DNA from: Opisthocomus hoazin
Lineage: Eukaryota; Chordata; Aves; Opisthocomiformes; Opisthocomidae
DNA: 64,000 nucleotides
Assembly: GCF_030867145.1 (NCBI RefSeq)
Contig: NC_134417.1
Location: forward strand, 6,673,577-6,737,576
Direction of reading: 5' to 3'
Shown here: positions 54,201 to 64,000 of the stretch, piece after piece
How positions within the stretch are numbered: the first letter of the stretch is position 1
How the letters are laid out: every line of letters starts with the position of its first letter
Notes under the pieces: model-generated
The model's input: the letters and a program-made list of their open reading frames with translations, nothing else
The model's database searches: none
What the model was told of the DNA's origin: nothing
Program-made: the position numbers and the translations under genes

Positions 54201-57200
54201 TTTTGGGAAGCAGAACTAGGAGGAAATCCTGTATCAAAAAGGCAACATCACAACGCTGCTGCTGCTGGCTGGGGCATCCTCCTGCCAGCACACGTGGGCT
54301 CGCTGAGCAATTACACAGCAAGCGGCAGGACACTTTCCTTGGCAGCCCATGGTTCCTCCCCACCAGCGCAGAACTTGCGAGGCATTTTTACCTGGATCAT
54401 GCACAGGTAATCAGACAGGGATAGGCTCTGGTTCCGGTACCAACAAACATGGGTGATTGTGTTGGGCCGTTGGGCCTGGCCCAGCAAATAGCGAGGAGGA
54501 AGCTCTGGAGAAACAGCAAGAGAGCAGAAAACTGAGCAGAGAAAAGGGGGAGAGAAAGAGAAAAATGGAACGTTAGGATAAGGGAAGTGATGCAAGAAAG
54601 GCGTCTGTTAAAGGAAAATGGATTGTGGAAAAAAAATGATGGTATTAGAACATGGAACACATCAAAGCAAGAGGGAGCTGCAAGAACTCACACGTTTAAT
54701 CCCAGAGTCTGTAGCAGGGAGGTCTCATTATCCACGTACAGAACAGCAAGATGGTGCCTTTCATAAGGGTATTGGCAGGGAAAGCAAGGCTCGTCCCCTC
54801 TGATAGAAACCACTTTCTTTGCCAGCGCAAGTGCCCAACTTCTGGACCATAAGCCATGGTAACCCCTATAGGACCTCCTTTACTGAGCCGATTGATACGC
54901 TTTCTCCATCACAAAAACCCAGGAGCCTCAGTGCCCAACGCCCAACTTTGAACCCCTTCCAATAAACAGAAAGTGCCTTAACAGCACAGCAGGAAAGGTA
55001 GGAAGGTACAAACACCCGGGTGCGATGCCCTGCCCCACTGCCACCTGTCTTAGTGACCTCCTTGCTCTCTCCATGGCATTGGGGTCCTTCTCACTTCTAG
55101 AAGTCTTCCAAGCATGCCAGCCTCCAGGAAGGTGTCCTACCCAACCGACCTGGCCAAACTGCTGCCTAAGGTGAAACTGTAGGGCCCATGCAAGCAGCGC
55201 TCTGCGCAAGGAGCGGTGAGCAGACATCTGCCTCAAAATCTGCAGGACTCAGTACCAAAACGTGCCACCACCGCTGCATCAAGCTGTGCTGAGTGGTAAG
55301 AGCCAAGGTAACAGCAGCTCAGCGGGTACATAATAAACGTCTGTTCAGCCTAACACGACACTGCTGTAAAATGGCACTTCCTAATGCTTGCTGCTCACCC
55401 TTGCCAGTGAACGAAGGGCAGAGCAGTCTTATTCCCACTGAGCTTAACTCTGAATTCTAGGGCCAGTACAGTAGGTAACCAGACCTCAGTACAGCAGTCA
55501 TTCTCTGAAGGAGAATATCGTGGACAGGTAACTTATCCTCCAGCAAGGCCCATGAAACCAAAGGAACAACCCAGTCCTAAGATGTCCTGGGTTTCCTTTA
55601 AAATTTTCCTCCTTCAGTGCCTTTGCTACAGCAAAGCCCTGCTGCCAGGAGAGCCGAGTATGTGTACGCGGACACGTAGACATGCACAGAAAGGGGCAAA
55701 CATGCAGCGGCCTTTTGATGGCCCATGCTCTCCCGCGGATGCAGAGACACTGCGAAGGCGAAATGGGAGATGGAGCGGCGGCCGAGCGAGCCAGGATGGA
55801 CAGAGTGAGATGCGAGAGCTGCGCCCTGGGGGTACCTCGACAGCCACACTGTGGTCAGTCATGGAGACACTTGTGTTGCGGTACCAGCACACGTGCATGG
55901 TTGTGTTGGCACGGTGGTGGCTCTGCCTGTCCAAGGAGCTATGAGAAGAGTGTATGTCATCTTCGGACTCCTGTTCTAGAGAGACCTCGTCAGAGGATCC
56001 TGGGAGGGGAGAATTCAGCAGCGGTTTAAGACAACTGTGCAATACAAAGAGCAAGAGAAGCAGAGATTCCTGAGAAAAACTGTTTTCTCTTGCCATGCTC
56101 CAGTTTTAAAATAGGTCAGCTTGAACTGGCTACCCAGCTCCTAAAGGCCACTCGGAGCAGGTTGCTCTGGCTTTCATTACTCAGCTCTGCTTGGGGCAGC
56201 TGACTCAATACTCTGTAAAACAAACAAACAAAAAGCCCCACACTTCATCTTCAGTTGATTCTTAGCGAGGAATAGGAAGAAATGCTCCAAGAAGGGATGC
56301 TACATGTCTCAGCAAATCCGTAACACCACCAGAGACAGGCACAAGAGTGCTGGGCTATAAAAGAACATGCTCCATCCCAAAGACACCACATTTCTGGACA
56401 AGAAAACACACTACATGGTTAAACTGAGAAAAATCTATGTAAGAGAACAAGGAGGGACTTGTAACTTGTAACACACAAGGAGGGACTGGTTGACGATATG
56501 CAGGTTGGAGGTAGACTCGGCTGCAGTGACCATGAAATGGTGGAGTTCAGGATCCTGAGCGGAGGAAGCAGGCTGATAAGTAGGATCAAAACCTTGGACC
56601 TCAGGAGGGCTAACTTTGGCCTTTTCAAGGAGCTACTTGGAGGAATCCCATGGGCCAGGGCTCTCGAAGGCAGAGGGATCCAAGAGTGCTGGTCGCTGTT
56701 TAAACGTCACTTCCTCCATGCTCAGGATCGGTGCATCCCCCTGAGAAAGAAATCGAGCAAAGGAGGCAGGAGACCCGCATGGATGAGCAAGGAGCTTTCA
56801 GTGGAGCTCAGGTAGAAGAGAAAGGTCCATGGAATGTGGAAAGAGGGACAGGCCACTTGGAAAGAGCATGCAGAGATGCAACGAGGAAGGCTAAGGTCCA
56901 CCTGGAATTGACGCTGGCAAGGGATGTCAAAAACAACAAGAAGGGCTTCTTCAACTACATCAGCAGCAAAAGGAAGGCTAGGGACAATGTGGGGCCGCTA
57001 CTGAACGAGGTGGGTGTCCTGGTGACGGAGGATGCAGAGAAGGCAGAGCTACTGAATGCCTTCTTTGCTTCAGTCTTCAATGCCAAGGCTGGCCCTCAGG
57101 AATCCCAGGCCCTGGAGGTAAGACAGGAAGCCTACAGAGAGGACGACTTTCCCTTGGTCAAAGAGGACTGTGTGAGGGATTGCTTAAGCAATCTGGATGC

Positions 57201-60200
57201 CCACGAATCCATGGGCCCCGATGGAATGCACCCATGAGTGCTGAGGGAGCTGGTGGATGTTGCTGCTGAGCCACTCTGCATCATCTCTGAAAGGTCCTGG
57301 AGGACAGGAGAGGTGCCTGAGGACTGGAGGATAGCCAATGTCACTCCTATCTTCAAAAAGGACAAGAAGGAGGATCCAGAGAACTACAGGCTAGTCAGCC
57401 TCACCTCCACCCTGGGAAAGATGATGGAACAGCTCATTCTAGAGGCCATCATCAAGCAAGTGGAGGAAAAGAAGGTTATCAGGAGTAGTCAGCATGGATT
57501 CACCAAGGGGAAATCATGCTTGACCAGTCTGATAACTTTCTATGATGGCATGACTGGCTGGGTAGATGAAGGGAGAGGCGTGGATGTTGTCTACCTAGAC
57601 TTCAGCAAGGCTTTTGACACTGTCTCCCATAACATCCTCCTAGGGAAGCTCAGGAAGTGTGGGCTGGATGAGTGGTCAGTGAGGTGATTGAGAACTGGCT
57701 GAATGGCAGAACTCAGAGGGTTGTCGTCAGCGGCGCTGAGTCTAGTTGGAGGACTGTAACCAGTGGTGTCCCTCAGGGGTCAGTACTGGGCCCAGCCTTG
57801 TTTAACTTCTTCATCAGTGACCTGGATGAAGAGTTAGAGTGTACCCTCAGCAAGTTTGCTGATGACACCAAACTGGGAGGAGTGGCGGATACACCGGCAG
57901 GCTGTGCTGCCATTCAGTGAGACCTGGACAGGCTGGAGAGTTGGGCGCAGAGGAACCTGATGAAATTCAACAAGGGCGAGTGCAGGATCCTCCACCTGGG
58001 GAAGAACAACCCCATGCACCAGTACAGGCTTAGGGCTGACCTGCTGGAGAGCAGCTCTGCGGAGAGGAACCTGGGTGTCCTGGTGGGACGACAGGTTGAC
58101 CATTGAGCCAGCAGTGTGCCCTGGCTGCCAAGGCGGCCAATGGCATCCTGGGATGCATTAGGAGGAGTGTGGCCTGTAGGTCGAGGGAGGTTCTCCTCCC
58201 CCTCTACACTGCCCTAGTGAGGCCCCATCTGGAGTACTGTGTCCAGTTCTGGGCTCCCCAGTTCAAGAAAGATGAGGAGCTACTGGAGAGAGTCCAGCGG
58301 AGGGCTACGAGGATGGTGAGGGGACTGGAGCATCTCTCCTACGAGGAGAGGCTGAGGGAGCTGGGCTTGTTCAGCCTGAAGAAGAGAAGGCTGAGAGGGG
58401 ACCTTATAAATATCTCACGGGTGGGTGTCAGGAGGATGGGGCCAAGCTCTTTTCAGTGGTGCCCAGTGACAGGACAAGGGGCAATGGGCACAAACTGAGG
58501 CACAGGAAGTTCCATCTGAACATGAGGAAGAACTTCTTCCCTCTGAGAGTGATGGAGCCCTGGAACAGGCTGCCCAGGGAGGTTGTGGAGTCTCCTTCTC
58601 TGGAGATATTCAAGACCCGCCTGGACAAGGTCCTGGGCAGCCTGCTTTGGAACACCCTGCTTCGGCAGGGGGGTTGGACTAGGTGACCCACAGAGGTTCC
58701 TTCCAACACCTAACATTCTGTGATTCAGTGAAGAGAAGAATAAGGACCTTATAATCCTTCCAACCCCTACCATTCTGTGATTCTGTGGTTCTATAAAATC
58801 AGTAATTCTGCAACTGGAGCATCTCTGCTACATTTAAAGCTACCAGGAACATCAGTCTAGGAGAACAAGTATATTTCTTTTAATTGAAACAAAACGAAAG
58901 CACAATAATTATTCATTACTAGATAAATTATAAAAATATTCCATTTATGTCATCAAATTCACAACTGGAAAAATGAAAAAGAAATGACAATGGATGCTTT
59001 TCAAGAAGGCAGGGAACACCACTTACTGTTGGAGCGATTGCATACTGAATTTTCCAGAAGCATGTCAGATTTCTCAGCAGATTTCTTGGACATTTCAATC
59101 GCCATGTTTAGGTCTTCCATCCACTTCCCCATCTCCATGCGGGTACTGCAAGACAAATGATGTGAATGGAGACCACCCCAGCCTGGAGCCATGAGAGTGT
59201 GCTAGTTTGCTGAAGGAAGGCACCAGTCACTGCCCAATACAAGAAGCAGACCCTTTCCATTAAATAAAAAAATAAAATTCCTCCAAACCATAACCTTTTC
59301 TGGATACGAAGCTGATCTCACACAGCCTTCACCTCTATTTTCAAGCCTCGCAACAAGACTAAAATAACCATTAAAAACTTGGACTTTACAGCAAACAGAA
59401 TGAATATAGAGCCAGAGGGCCCCATAACATTCCCCTCTGGAGCTATCAGACTCAGACGAGGAATTATGCGGTCTAGGCCATCGCTGCTCTTCAGAGACCT
59501 TCATAGCTGGTGGGTTATTTATAACACGAAATCATGTTTTCACTCCAAAACGCATTTTGGAGATGGGTGGTATGACCATACTGGAAATGATTTTTTTTGA
59601 AAGATAAAAGGCAACCTGAAAGACAGCACATCTTTTAAAGGGGAAGCAGGATTTACCTCACATCTTGAGCAAGTAAAGCACAGAGTGCAGGAAGATGAGG
59701 CCTTCTTTCACCCCACATAGTTTCCGTTACAGGTTACACGGCTCATGCCATGATTACAGGGTAAGAGCTTCACAGCTCATTTACGTGTATCTATACCCAT
59801 CGGTATGCACCAGTGTAAGGTTTTCCTTTAGACATGGCCACATGGCCGTGGCATTTCTTTTTTTACCTCTGGCTACATTCCCTGGGTGCACAATTGTTGT
59901 TTGAAGCACCATATACAGTTACATGCTCTTGTGTTTGCTTGAGAGGGTCTGTGAGACTTTTTTGGTAACCACCTCTTTTTTCTGAAAGTTTTTAATTTAG
60001 ACTGAAAATTCCATGCATGGTCTAAGCCCAGCAGCAATTTTTTTTTACAGATAGAGAGAGGTAACTTCAGAAAAACAACCTTTGAGCTATTTCTAAGTTA
60101 TGACAAGGTAAAGATTATATTTATGTTTCCAAATTTAAGAACCGTGCAAGCACTTTTTGATCCCCAGCTGCTGAGAAGTGGTCGATCTTAAAAATAATTG

Positions 60201-63200
60201 ACATTTTGGGGTATTAGGCTCGAATTAAAAAAGTTTTGCGTGCTGAATACGTCTGCATACCAAAATGACTCACTCCCATGCCACTACATACCTGATCTAT
60301 AAATATTCAGTAATGTTTATTTCTCAAGAACAGGTTAGCAAGCAGTATAAACCCTATAAATTTAAGGTTGAGATTTAGTCCTCCCATTCTGCATTCTCAG
60401 CATCCCCAACTCCAGCTGCCTTCTAGGGGACCTGCAGGGGGACAAAATCTCCTAAAGCTGATCCTGAGAGAATACGTGTAGTAGACATCCCAAGTATATT
60501 TCAGCTCTAAAGTAAAAAGAGACATCAAACTCGCTGCACAGGGACAAGTTACACTGAAAAGGGATCGGTTTTCTCTCTAAGTCAGCCTTTAGGTCGAACT
60601 CTCCCTTCCCAGCTTCCTCCATGAGACCCATGCAGGAACCCTCCCCTTCTTACATCCATTTGCATGTTCTGGATTTTAATTCTTTTTGGGTCTCTAAAAT
60701 ATTTGTATGTTTAGATTTCATTTTGTCTCCTGCTTTATAGCAGTTGTTTTAAGGATGACACCGACAACTCAGCTAACTAGAAAACAATACAATGGCAATG
60801 TTACTGCTGCTGCTGTGTCTTTAATAACACGCCGTTCGGTGAGATAAACTACTCCTTCTCAACATCTTTCAGTGCTGTGTTTTGTGAAGTGCCCTGTGCT
60901 TGTTTTGCAGTCATGCTTTCCAGAGGATGCAGGAAACACCCCCCTGGCTCTGCACCACACAATCAAAAAAGCAACTCTTTAGCAAAGGTATCTATCAAAC
61001 CTACAAGCAATTGAGGAAAACGAATGTTACCTTGCTGCCACCACTATAGTTTTTTGTGCTGAATAGATGGTGAAGCAGTGCGGGACGGCCCATTCATTCT
61101 CACTCTCCTCCACCTGCAGAAAAAGAAAAGGTTTTTCTCATCACTACTCAATCATTGATAAACACTAAAACTGTCCTCCGTGGCTGGCTAGGAATTTGAG
61201 TCGCAGTATGGTTACAACCCAGCTGCACGAAGTGCAAAACAGCTACTCTTTTATGAATACCACCTACTTCAAGTCTATTTTGGCTCTATATGAAAATCTG
61301 TATCATGTATTTCTACTGCTGCATCTCTAGCTACGCAGTACCACATCCAACAGGGCAAGAGAAGCAGGGTTCTGAGCAGGATTTGGCTTATTACTTACCG
61401 GTGGGTCGAGCACTATCAGCTGCAAATCAAACACAGAAAGAACAGTCCCATTAGAATAGGGGGGAGGGGAGGCAGGAGGATCGATTCTATGCCTAGGTGT
61501 GAGCACAGGGGAAAAATGGCAGGACAAATCCCTGTTTCCAGATCAGCCTCTCACAGCAGCATGAACAGGAATGGTCAAAAGGGTGTGCTCCAGCTGTTCT
61601 TCTAATGTGATGAAAGGAATTAAGCTTATCGCCTGTGGACAAGCCTTGGTCTGACACACAGGCTGGGGCACGTGAAGGTCCAGTCTGCGGCCAGCAGCAC
61701 CGCAGGCTGCTGTCAGTGGCCTGGGAGCAGCTTGAGGCTTTGGTCCTTGTGCCTCAACTTGCCTTCAGGCAAAGCCATTTCCTTAACGCTGTGATGCAAC
61801 TTGAAACTACTTACCAACATGCCATGCAGAGGCAGATGTCCATGAACTTTGAATTGATTTGTCCCTGTAACCCCTTTGCTCGTGTACAGTAACATATCTG
61901 AGAACTGAAAAAGGCAGGAAGCATACTATCAATATTCTGAAGACAGCAGGTAGGACCAAAGTATTTTTTGACATCATCTTTAAAATCTGTTTTGAATGGC
62001 CACTGTAGATGCATGAACAAACACCATTTCTCAGACAATTTGGCATACTTTCCTTAAAACCTCTTTTGTTTACTTACAAGAGTGGCAATTAATTTAAAAA
62101 TACTGTTAAAACTGTGTGCCATTAAGGAAACAAGCTGAACAGACAGTATTGCCACAGTTGTGCTATAAAAACTCCTCAGAGTGAGTCTGCAGTTACATAT
62201 GGTGATTTGCATCACAAGCACATGAAAACACACCTTCCTGACAACTTTATCTTCAAGACTTCGTGTTTATGAAAACCAGAAGCACCACTCACCAGAAAGA
62301 ACATCCGCTGCTGTAAACCCTTCTTAGTGAGCTTGTACAAGCAGCCTTCCCGGATAAACTCCTGCAGTGGAAAATAAAAAGTCAGGAAAAGCTTGATCTT
62401 TCCCAAACACAGACAATTTTAATGGTTCCTTTTTTTCATCCCAGAGTATGCAGATGTTGATTGGTGCCCAGCAATGATCGCTAACAGACTGGTTAAACAC
62501 CAGATGACACTATTCCTTCTGTTTTGCAACATGAATCAACTCCTTGCTGCAGCCAGCATTCAAATCAATGAAGCAAAAGAAGGGAAAGGAGCAGAGCTCC
62601 TGTTGGACACCAGCAGTTCACCTATTACACTTACATCCCACTGTAGTGATTGCCATAGCATCCCAAAAGCAAATGTGATGTTCCTGGACTTATGCTCAGT
62701 ATATCTATCAAAAACAGAAAAAAAACCTAAAAACCAAGCAGGAACTATGAACTCCTAGAAAAACAGTGTCACCGATACCAGTTTTGCCCAGTGACGTGGC
62801 TGTCACCATCGCTACGTTCTTTGTGCAGTCTCAGTCCACAGAGAGATTGCATCACACAGACATAAGCAGAGCTGATAGTGTATTTCCTGTCGAGTACATG
62901 ACACACCGCTTCCCACTCAAACACAGAGCATCGTACCCTAGCGCACCCAGTACCTGCTGTACTGGAAACACCAAACTGCAGCCAGAGTCTAAGCAGAAGC
63001 ATTTTTGATCTATTCCCCAGGACACCACTGAGGCCCCCATGGAACCTACTATGCAGAAAATTATACAAAGACTTTACAGGCGTTCCATAAAATAGAGAGG
63101 CAGTGATGGCAAATATATGGTTGAAAGGCACTTCCTTGGCAATAAAACCAATAAAGGCTCTAAAAACTAAGCTAAGATACTTACCCTACCCGGTGCCGTG

Positions 63201-63315
63201 AGGTTATCTATACCAATCAAGTCATGCTGCAGCTCTGTCAGCTTCTGGAAATTCTCCAGGCGGATGAGACTGTGCTGCAGCTGAGATGTCATTTCTGTGA
63301 CTTCCCTCAGTGCGT
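51180..63315 (-). CDS. FARP2: FARP2, FERM/RhoGEF/PH protein 2 (3' third)
   Basis: FARP2 is a FERM-DH-PH-PH protein known to link semaphorin-3A/plexin-A signalling to Rac1 and to act on Rac/Cdc42 in osteoclasts and neurites. Standard path (minus strand): 63315-63185, 62361-62293, 61904-61815, 61113-61031, 59145-59027, 55999-55836, 53534-53427, 52625-52474 and 51267-51180. This totals 1004 nt, or 333 residues plus TGA. Exons in order give the DH end ([14 protein letters not shown]), PH1 ([20 protein letters not shown] to [19 protein letters not shown]), an acidic linker ([11 protein letters not shown]) and HVCWYRN. PH2 follows ([20 protein letters not shown] to SKYTFERWMEVI), then a short basic tail ending KDSHTD. 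FARP2 is chosen over FARP1 because of [32 protein letters not shown] and the STK25/BOK neighbourhood. FERM and most of DH lie right of the window. Two further exons (54392-54504 and 61399-61419) appear to be alternative. Confidence 0.97.
52474..52625 (-). CDS. FARP2: FARP2 exon: PH2 second half
   Basis: 152 nt. Acceptor GGGCTCTTCCAG, donor [54 protein letters not shown] and [10 protein letters not shown] plus two bases. Confidence 0.96.
53427..53534 (-). CDS. FARP2: FARP2 exon: PH2 first half
   Basis: 108 nt. Acceptor CTCTACACTAG|AACCAG, donor [32 protein letters not shown] then [16 protein letters not shown]; phase 0 at both ends. The upstream AG is chosen over a second AG six bases later because NQ is conserved in the family. 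Confidence 0.95.
54392..54504 (-). CDS. FARP2: FARP2 alternative linker exon (alternative B)
   Basis: 113 nt. Strong acceptor CTCTCTTGCTGTTTCTCCAG, donor [23 protein letters not shown], then [17 protein letters not shown] and LSDYLCMIQ. The second half aligns with alternative A at 13 of 26 positions, including an unbroken HVCWYRN. It has the same entry phase (1) and exit phase (0), so it can replace A exactly. It reads on into [10 protein letters not shown] of PH2. It looks like an old tandem exon duplication kept under selection. Confidence 0.8.
55836..55999 (-). CDS. FARP2: FARP2 linker exon, standard form (alternative A)
   Basis: 164 nt. Acceptor TTCTCCCCTCCCAG, donor [32 protein letters not shown], then [17 protein letters not shown] and MTDHSVAVE. 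Enters in phase 1 and leaves in phase 0. It matches the form I know from mammalian FARP2 ([26 protein letters not shown]). Confidence 0.95.
56475..58735 (+). mobile_element. CR1 LINE, long 5'-truncated copy with dead ORF2
   Basis: About 2.26 kb, antisense to FARP2 inside its intron. It begins in the C-terminal endonuclease part ([13 protein letters not shown]). It then carries reverse transcriptase motifs ([69 protein letters not shown]) and the 3' UTR, and ends with a CR1 tail cattctgtgattcagtg. The reading frame is broken by a frameshift near 56.8 kb, an in-frame TGA at 57235-57237, a frameshift near 57.68 kb and further stop/frame changes near 57.92-58.10 kb. It cannot encode an active enzyme. 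It is flanked on the left by a 13-bp direct repeat of its own start (acaaggagggact at 56447-56459 and 56475-56487). Confidence 0.95.
56498..58498 (+). pseudogene. CR1 ORF2 (endonuclease/reverse transcriptase) remnant
   Basis: Coding remnant of the CR1 above, spread over at least four open pieces (56498-56815, 56731-57237, 57238-57687, 57672-57920) plus a C-terminal piece at 58103-58400. The RT palm motif F-A-D-D is still visible near 57855-57870. Multiple lesions make it a molecular fossil. The C-terminal open frame after about 58400 runs into the non-coding CR1 3' region. Confidence 0.9.
58750..58795 (+). mobile_element. Second CR1 tail abutting the long copy
   Basis: ttccaacccctaccattctg followed by tgattctgtggttct is another CR1 3' terminus immediately right of the long element's tail, in the same orientation. 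It is the remnant of a separate, probably older copy. Confidence 0.8.
59027..59145 (-). CDS. FARP2: FARP2 exon: PH1 C-terminal helix
   Basis: 119 nt. Acceptor TTTGTCTTGCAG, donor [31 protein letters not shown] is the PH1 helix, followed by [14 protein letters not shown] and CNRSN. It ends one base (A) into a codon that either downstream alternative exon can complete: AGA with 55999-55836, AAG with 54504-54392. Confidence 0.96.
61031..61113 (-). CDS. FARP2: FARP2 exon: PH1 later strands
   Basis: 83 nt. Acceptor CTTTTTCTGCAG, donor [31 protein letters not shown] and KTIVVAA plus two bases of the next Ser codon. Confidence 0.96.
61399..61419 (-). CDS. FARP2: Candidate 21-nt microexon in FARP2 PH1
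   Basis: It lies between two certain PH1 exons in a 701-nt intron. A pyrimidine-rich acceptor (TTCTTTCTGTGTTTGATTTGCAG) is followed by 21 nt encoding LIVLDPP, then a strong donor CCACCG|GTAAGT. Both flanking junctions are phase 0, so inclusion adds seven residues between HGML and VEESENEW without changing frame. As I recall, the human protein joins GML directly to VEES, so this would be a cassette exon. It is unproven without transcripts. Confidence 0.6.
61815..61904 (-). CDS. FARP2: FARP2 exon: PH1 middle
   Basis: 90 nt. Acceptor CTGCCTTTTTCAG, donor [30 protein letters not shown] and [12 protein letters not shown]; phase 0 at both ends. Confidence 0.96.
62293..62361 (-). CDS. FARP2: FARP2 exon: PH1 first strands
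   Basis: 69 nt. Acceptor ATTTTCCACTGCAG, donor [32 protein letters not shown] then FFL; 23 codons, phase 0 at both ends. Confidence 0.96.
63185..63315 (-). CDS. FARP2: FARP2 exon: end of DH domain
   Basis: 131 nt. Acceptor GTTTCCTTACAG|ACGCACTG, donor GGTAGG|GTAAGT. Encodes [15 protein letters not shown] and [17 protein letters not shown], the last DH helices, then NLTAPGR leading into PH1. Starts in phase 1. Confidence 0.96.
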
Positions 63316-64000
63316 CTGTAAGGAAACCACACCGAGCGGATCAGAACAGAGCAGACAAACACAGGCCACCAATTTTATCCCTGGAAAACTGAATCTGAAA
63401 TTTACAGCCAGATTTAAAATAGAACAGAATAGTTCAGTTGGAAGGGACCTACTGCAATCATCTAGTCTAACTGCCAACTTCTTAAAGCACACTTTATAGC
63501 TACCTAGGGGCAAAACGGAGACTAGCAAGCAACTTCATAGCGTTCGTATGCTTCTGGAGATTACTGGGTATCTGCGATTTTGTGCATTATAAATTATTTA
63601 CCACGTAGCCAAAAGCAAATTAAAAAATTAATGCCAACTATTTCTGCCAAAGATTACCATATAAATCAATAGAACTTACTGTGCAAGCTTTTGATGCTAC
63701 AAAGCAATTATTTTTCATCACAGTTTTACTTATAAATGATGAAGGGTTCCTAAAATACGTACTTTTTTCCCCACTAAAAAAGAGGACAAGAAAAGGACCA
63801 GTTTTCTAGCTTTGCTTGAAACATTAACATCCACCAAGATTAGTGTGAGAAAAACACTTTCTGGCATGCCAGAAAAAGCATTCATTCTATGCAAAGAGAA
63901 CAGTCTACACCTAAGTTAATTTCTGCGTTTTCCACACTAGCAGGTAAGGCAATTTCTAGCTGCTGCAGAATGCTTTGGAGCCCTGCACCAGAGCACAGTA
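63316..64000 (-). other. FARP2 intron within the DH-coding part
   Basis: No DH exon was recognised up to the window edge. A short antisense CR1 tail remnant lies near 63.43 kb. Otherwise AT-rich, unremarkable sequence. Confidence 0.75.
63423..63478 (-). mobile_element. Diverged CR1 tail fragment, antisense
   Basis: gaatagttcagttggaaggg and acctactgcaatcatctagt then ctaactgcc resembles the complement of a CR1 3' end (gttggaagggacc…atctagtccaac). Only about 55 bp remain. Confidence 0.7.

Larger units (their letters stand above)
51268..63184 (-). other. FARP2 introns
   Basis: GT-AG introns between the listed exons (51268-52473, 52626-53426, 53535-55835 holding alternative B, 56000-59026, 59146-61030, 61114-61814 holding the microexon, 61905-62292, 62362-63184). 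The 3 kb intron 56000-59026 carries a large CR1. The intron 52626-53426 contains an AATAAA/TTTATT palindrome at 52990-53004, and 51268-52473 has a minus-strand AATAAA near 52339. Confidence 0.85.

Overview
The window looks like nuclear DNA of a bird. Short split exons with GT/AG junctions encode vertebrate proteins, and the interspersed repeats are CR1 LINE fragments with the avian-type tail (…ATTCTGTGATTCT). The species cannot be told from the sequence alone. Gene order and orientation, BOK(-) / STK25(+) / FARP2(-), match as I remember it the block on human 2q37 that holds FARP2, STK25 and BOK.

Layout. At 1-9.1 kb are the first two coding exons of BOK (minus strand); its last coding exons would lie left of base 1. 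From 9.1 to 25.2 kb is BOK 5' flank or first intron, with a small CpG-rich patch at about 10.2-10.8 kb and several CR1 pieces, but no recognisable protein exon. A strong CpG island (about 25.2-26.5 kb) opens STK25. All 11 coding exons of STK25 (26962-44709) could be placed to the base and give exactly 426 codons plus stop. From 44.7 to 51.2 kb the STK25 and FARP2 3' ends face each other. From 51.2 to 63.3 kb are the last exons of FARP2 (minus strand): the end of the DH domain, PH1, the linker and PH2. A 2.3 kb decayed CR1 sits in one intron.

The three genes are not an operon and need not act together. BOK is an ER/mitochondrial BCL-2 family protein. STK25 is a GCK-III kinase of the Golgi and the STRIPAK complex. 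FARP2 is a FERM-DH-PH-PH protein of semaphorin/plexin and Rac/Cdc42 signalling. The most interesting finds are in FARP2. Two exons (55836-55999 and 54392-54504) look like a diverged duplicate pair whose phases allow exactly one to be used. A 21-nt in-frame microexon candidate (61399-61419) would insert seven residues into PH1.
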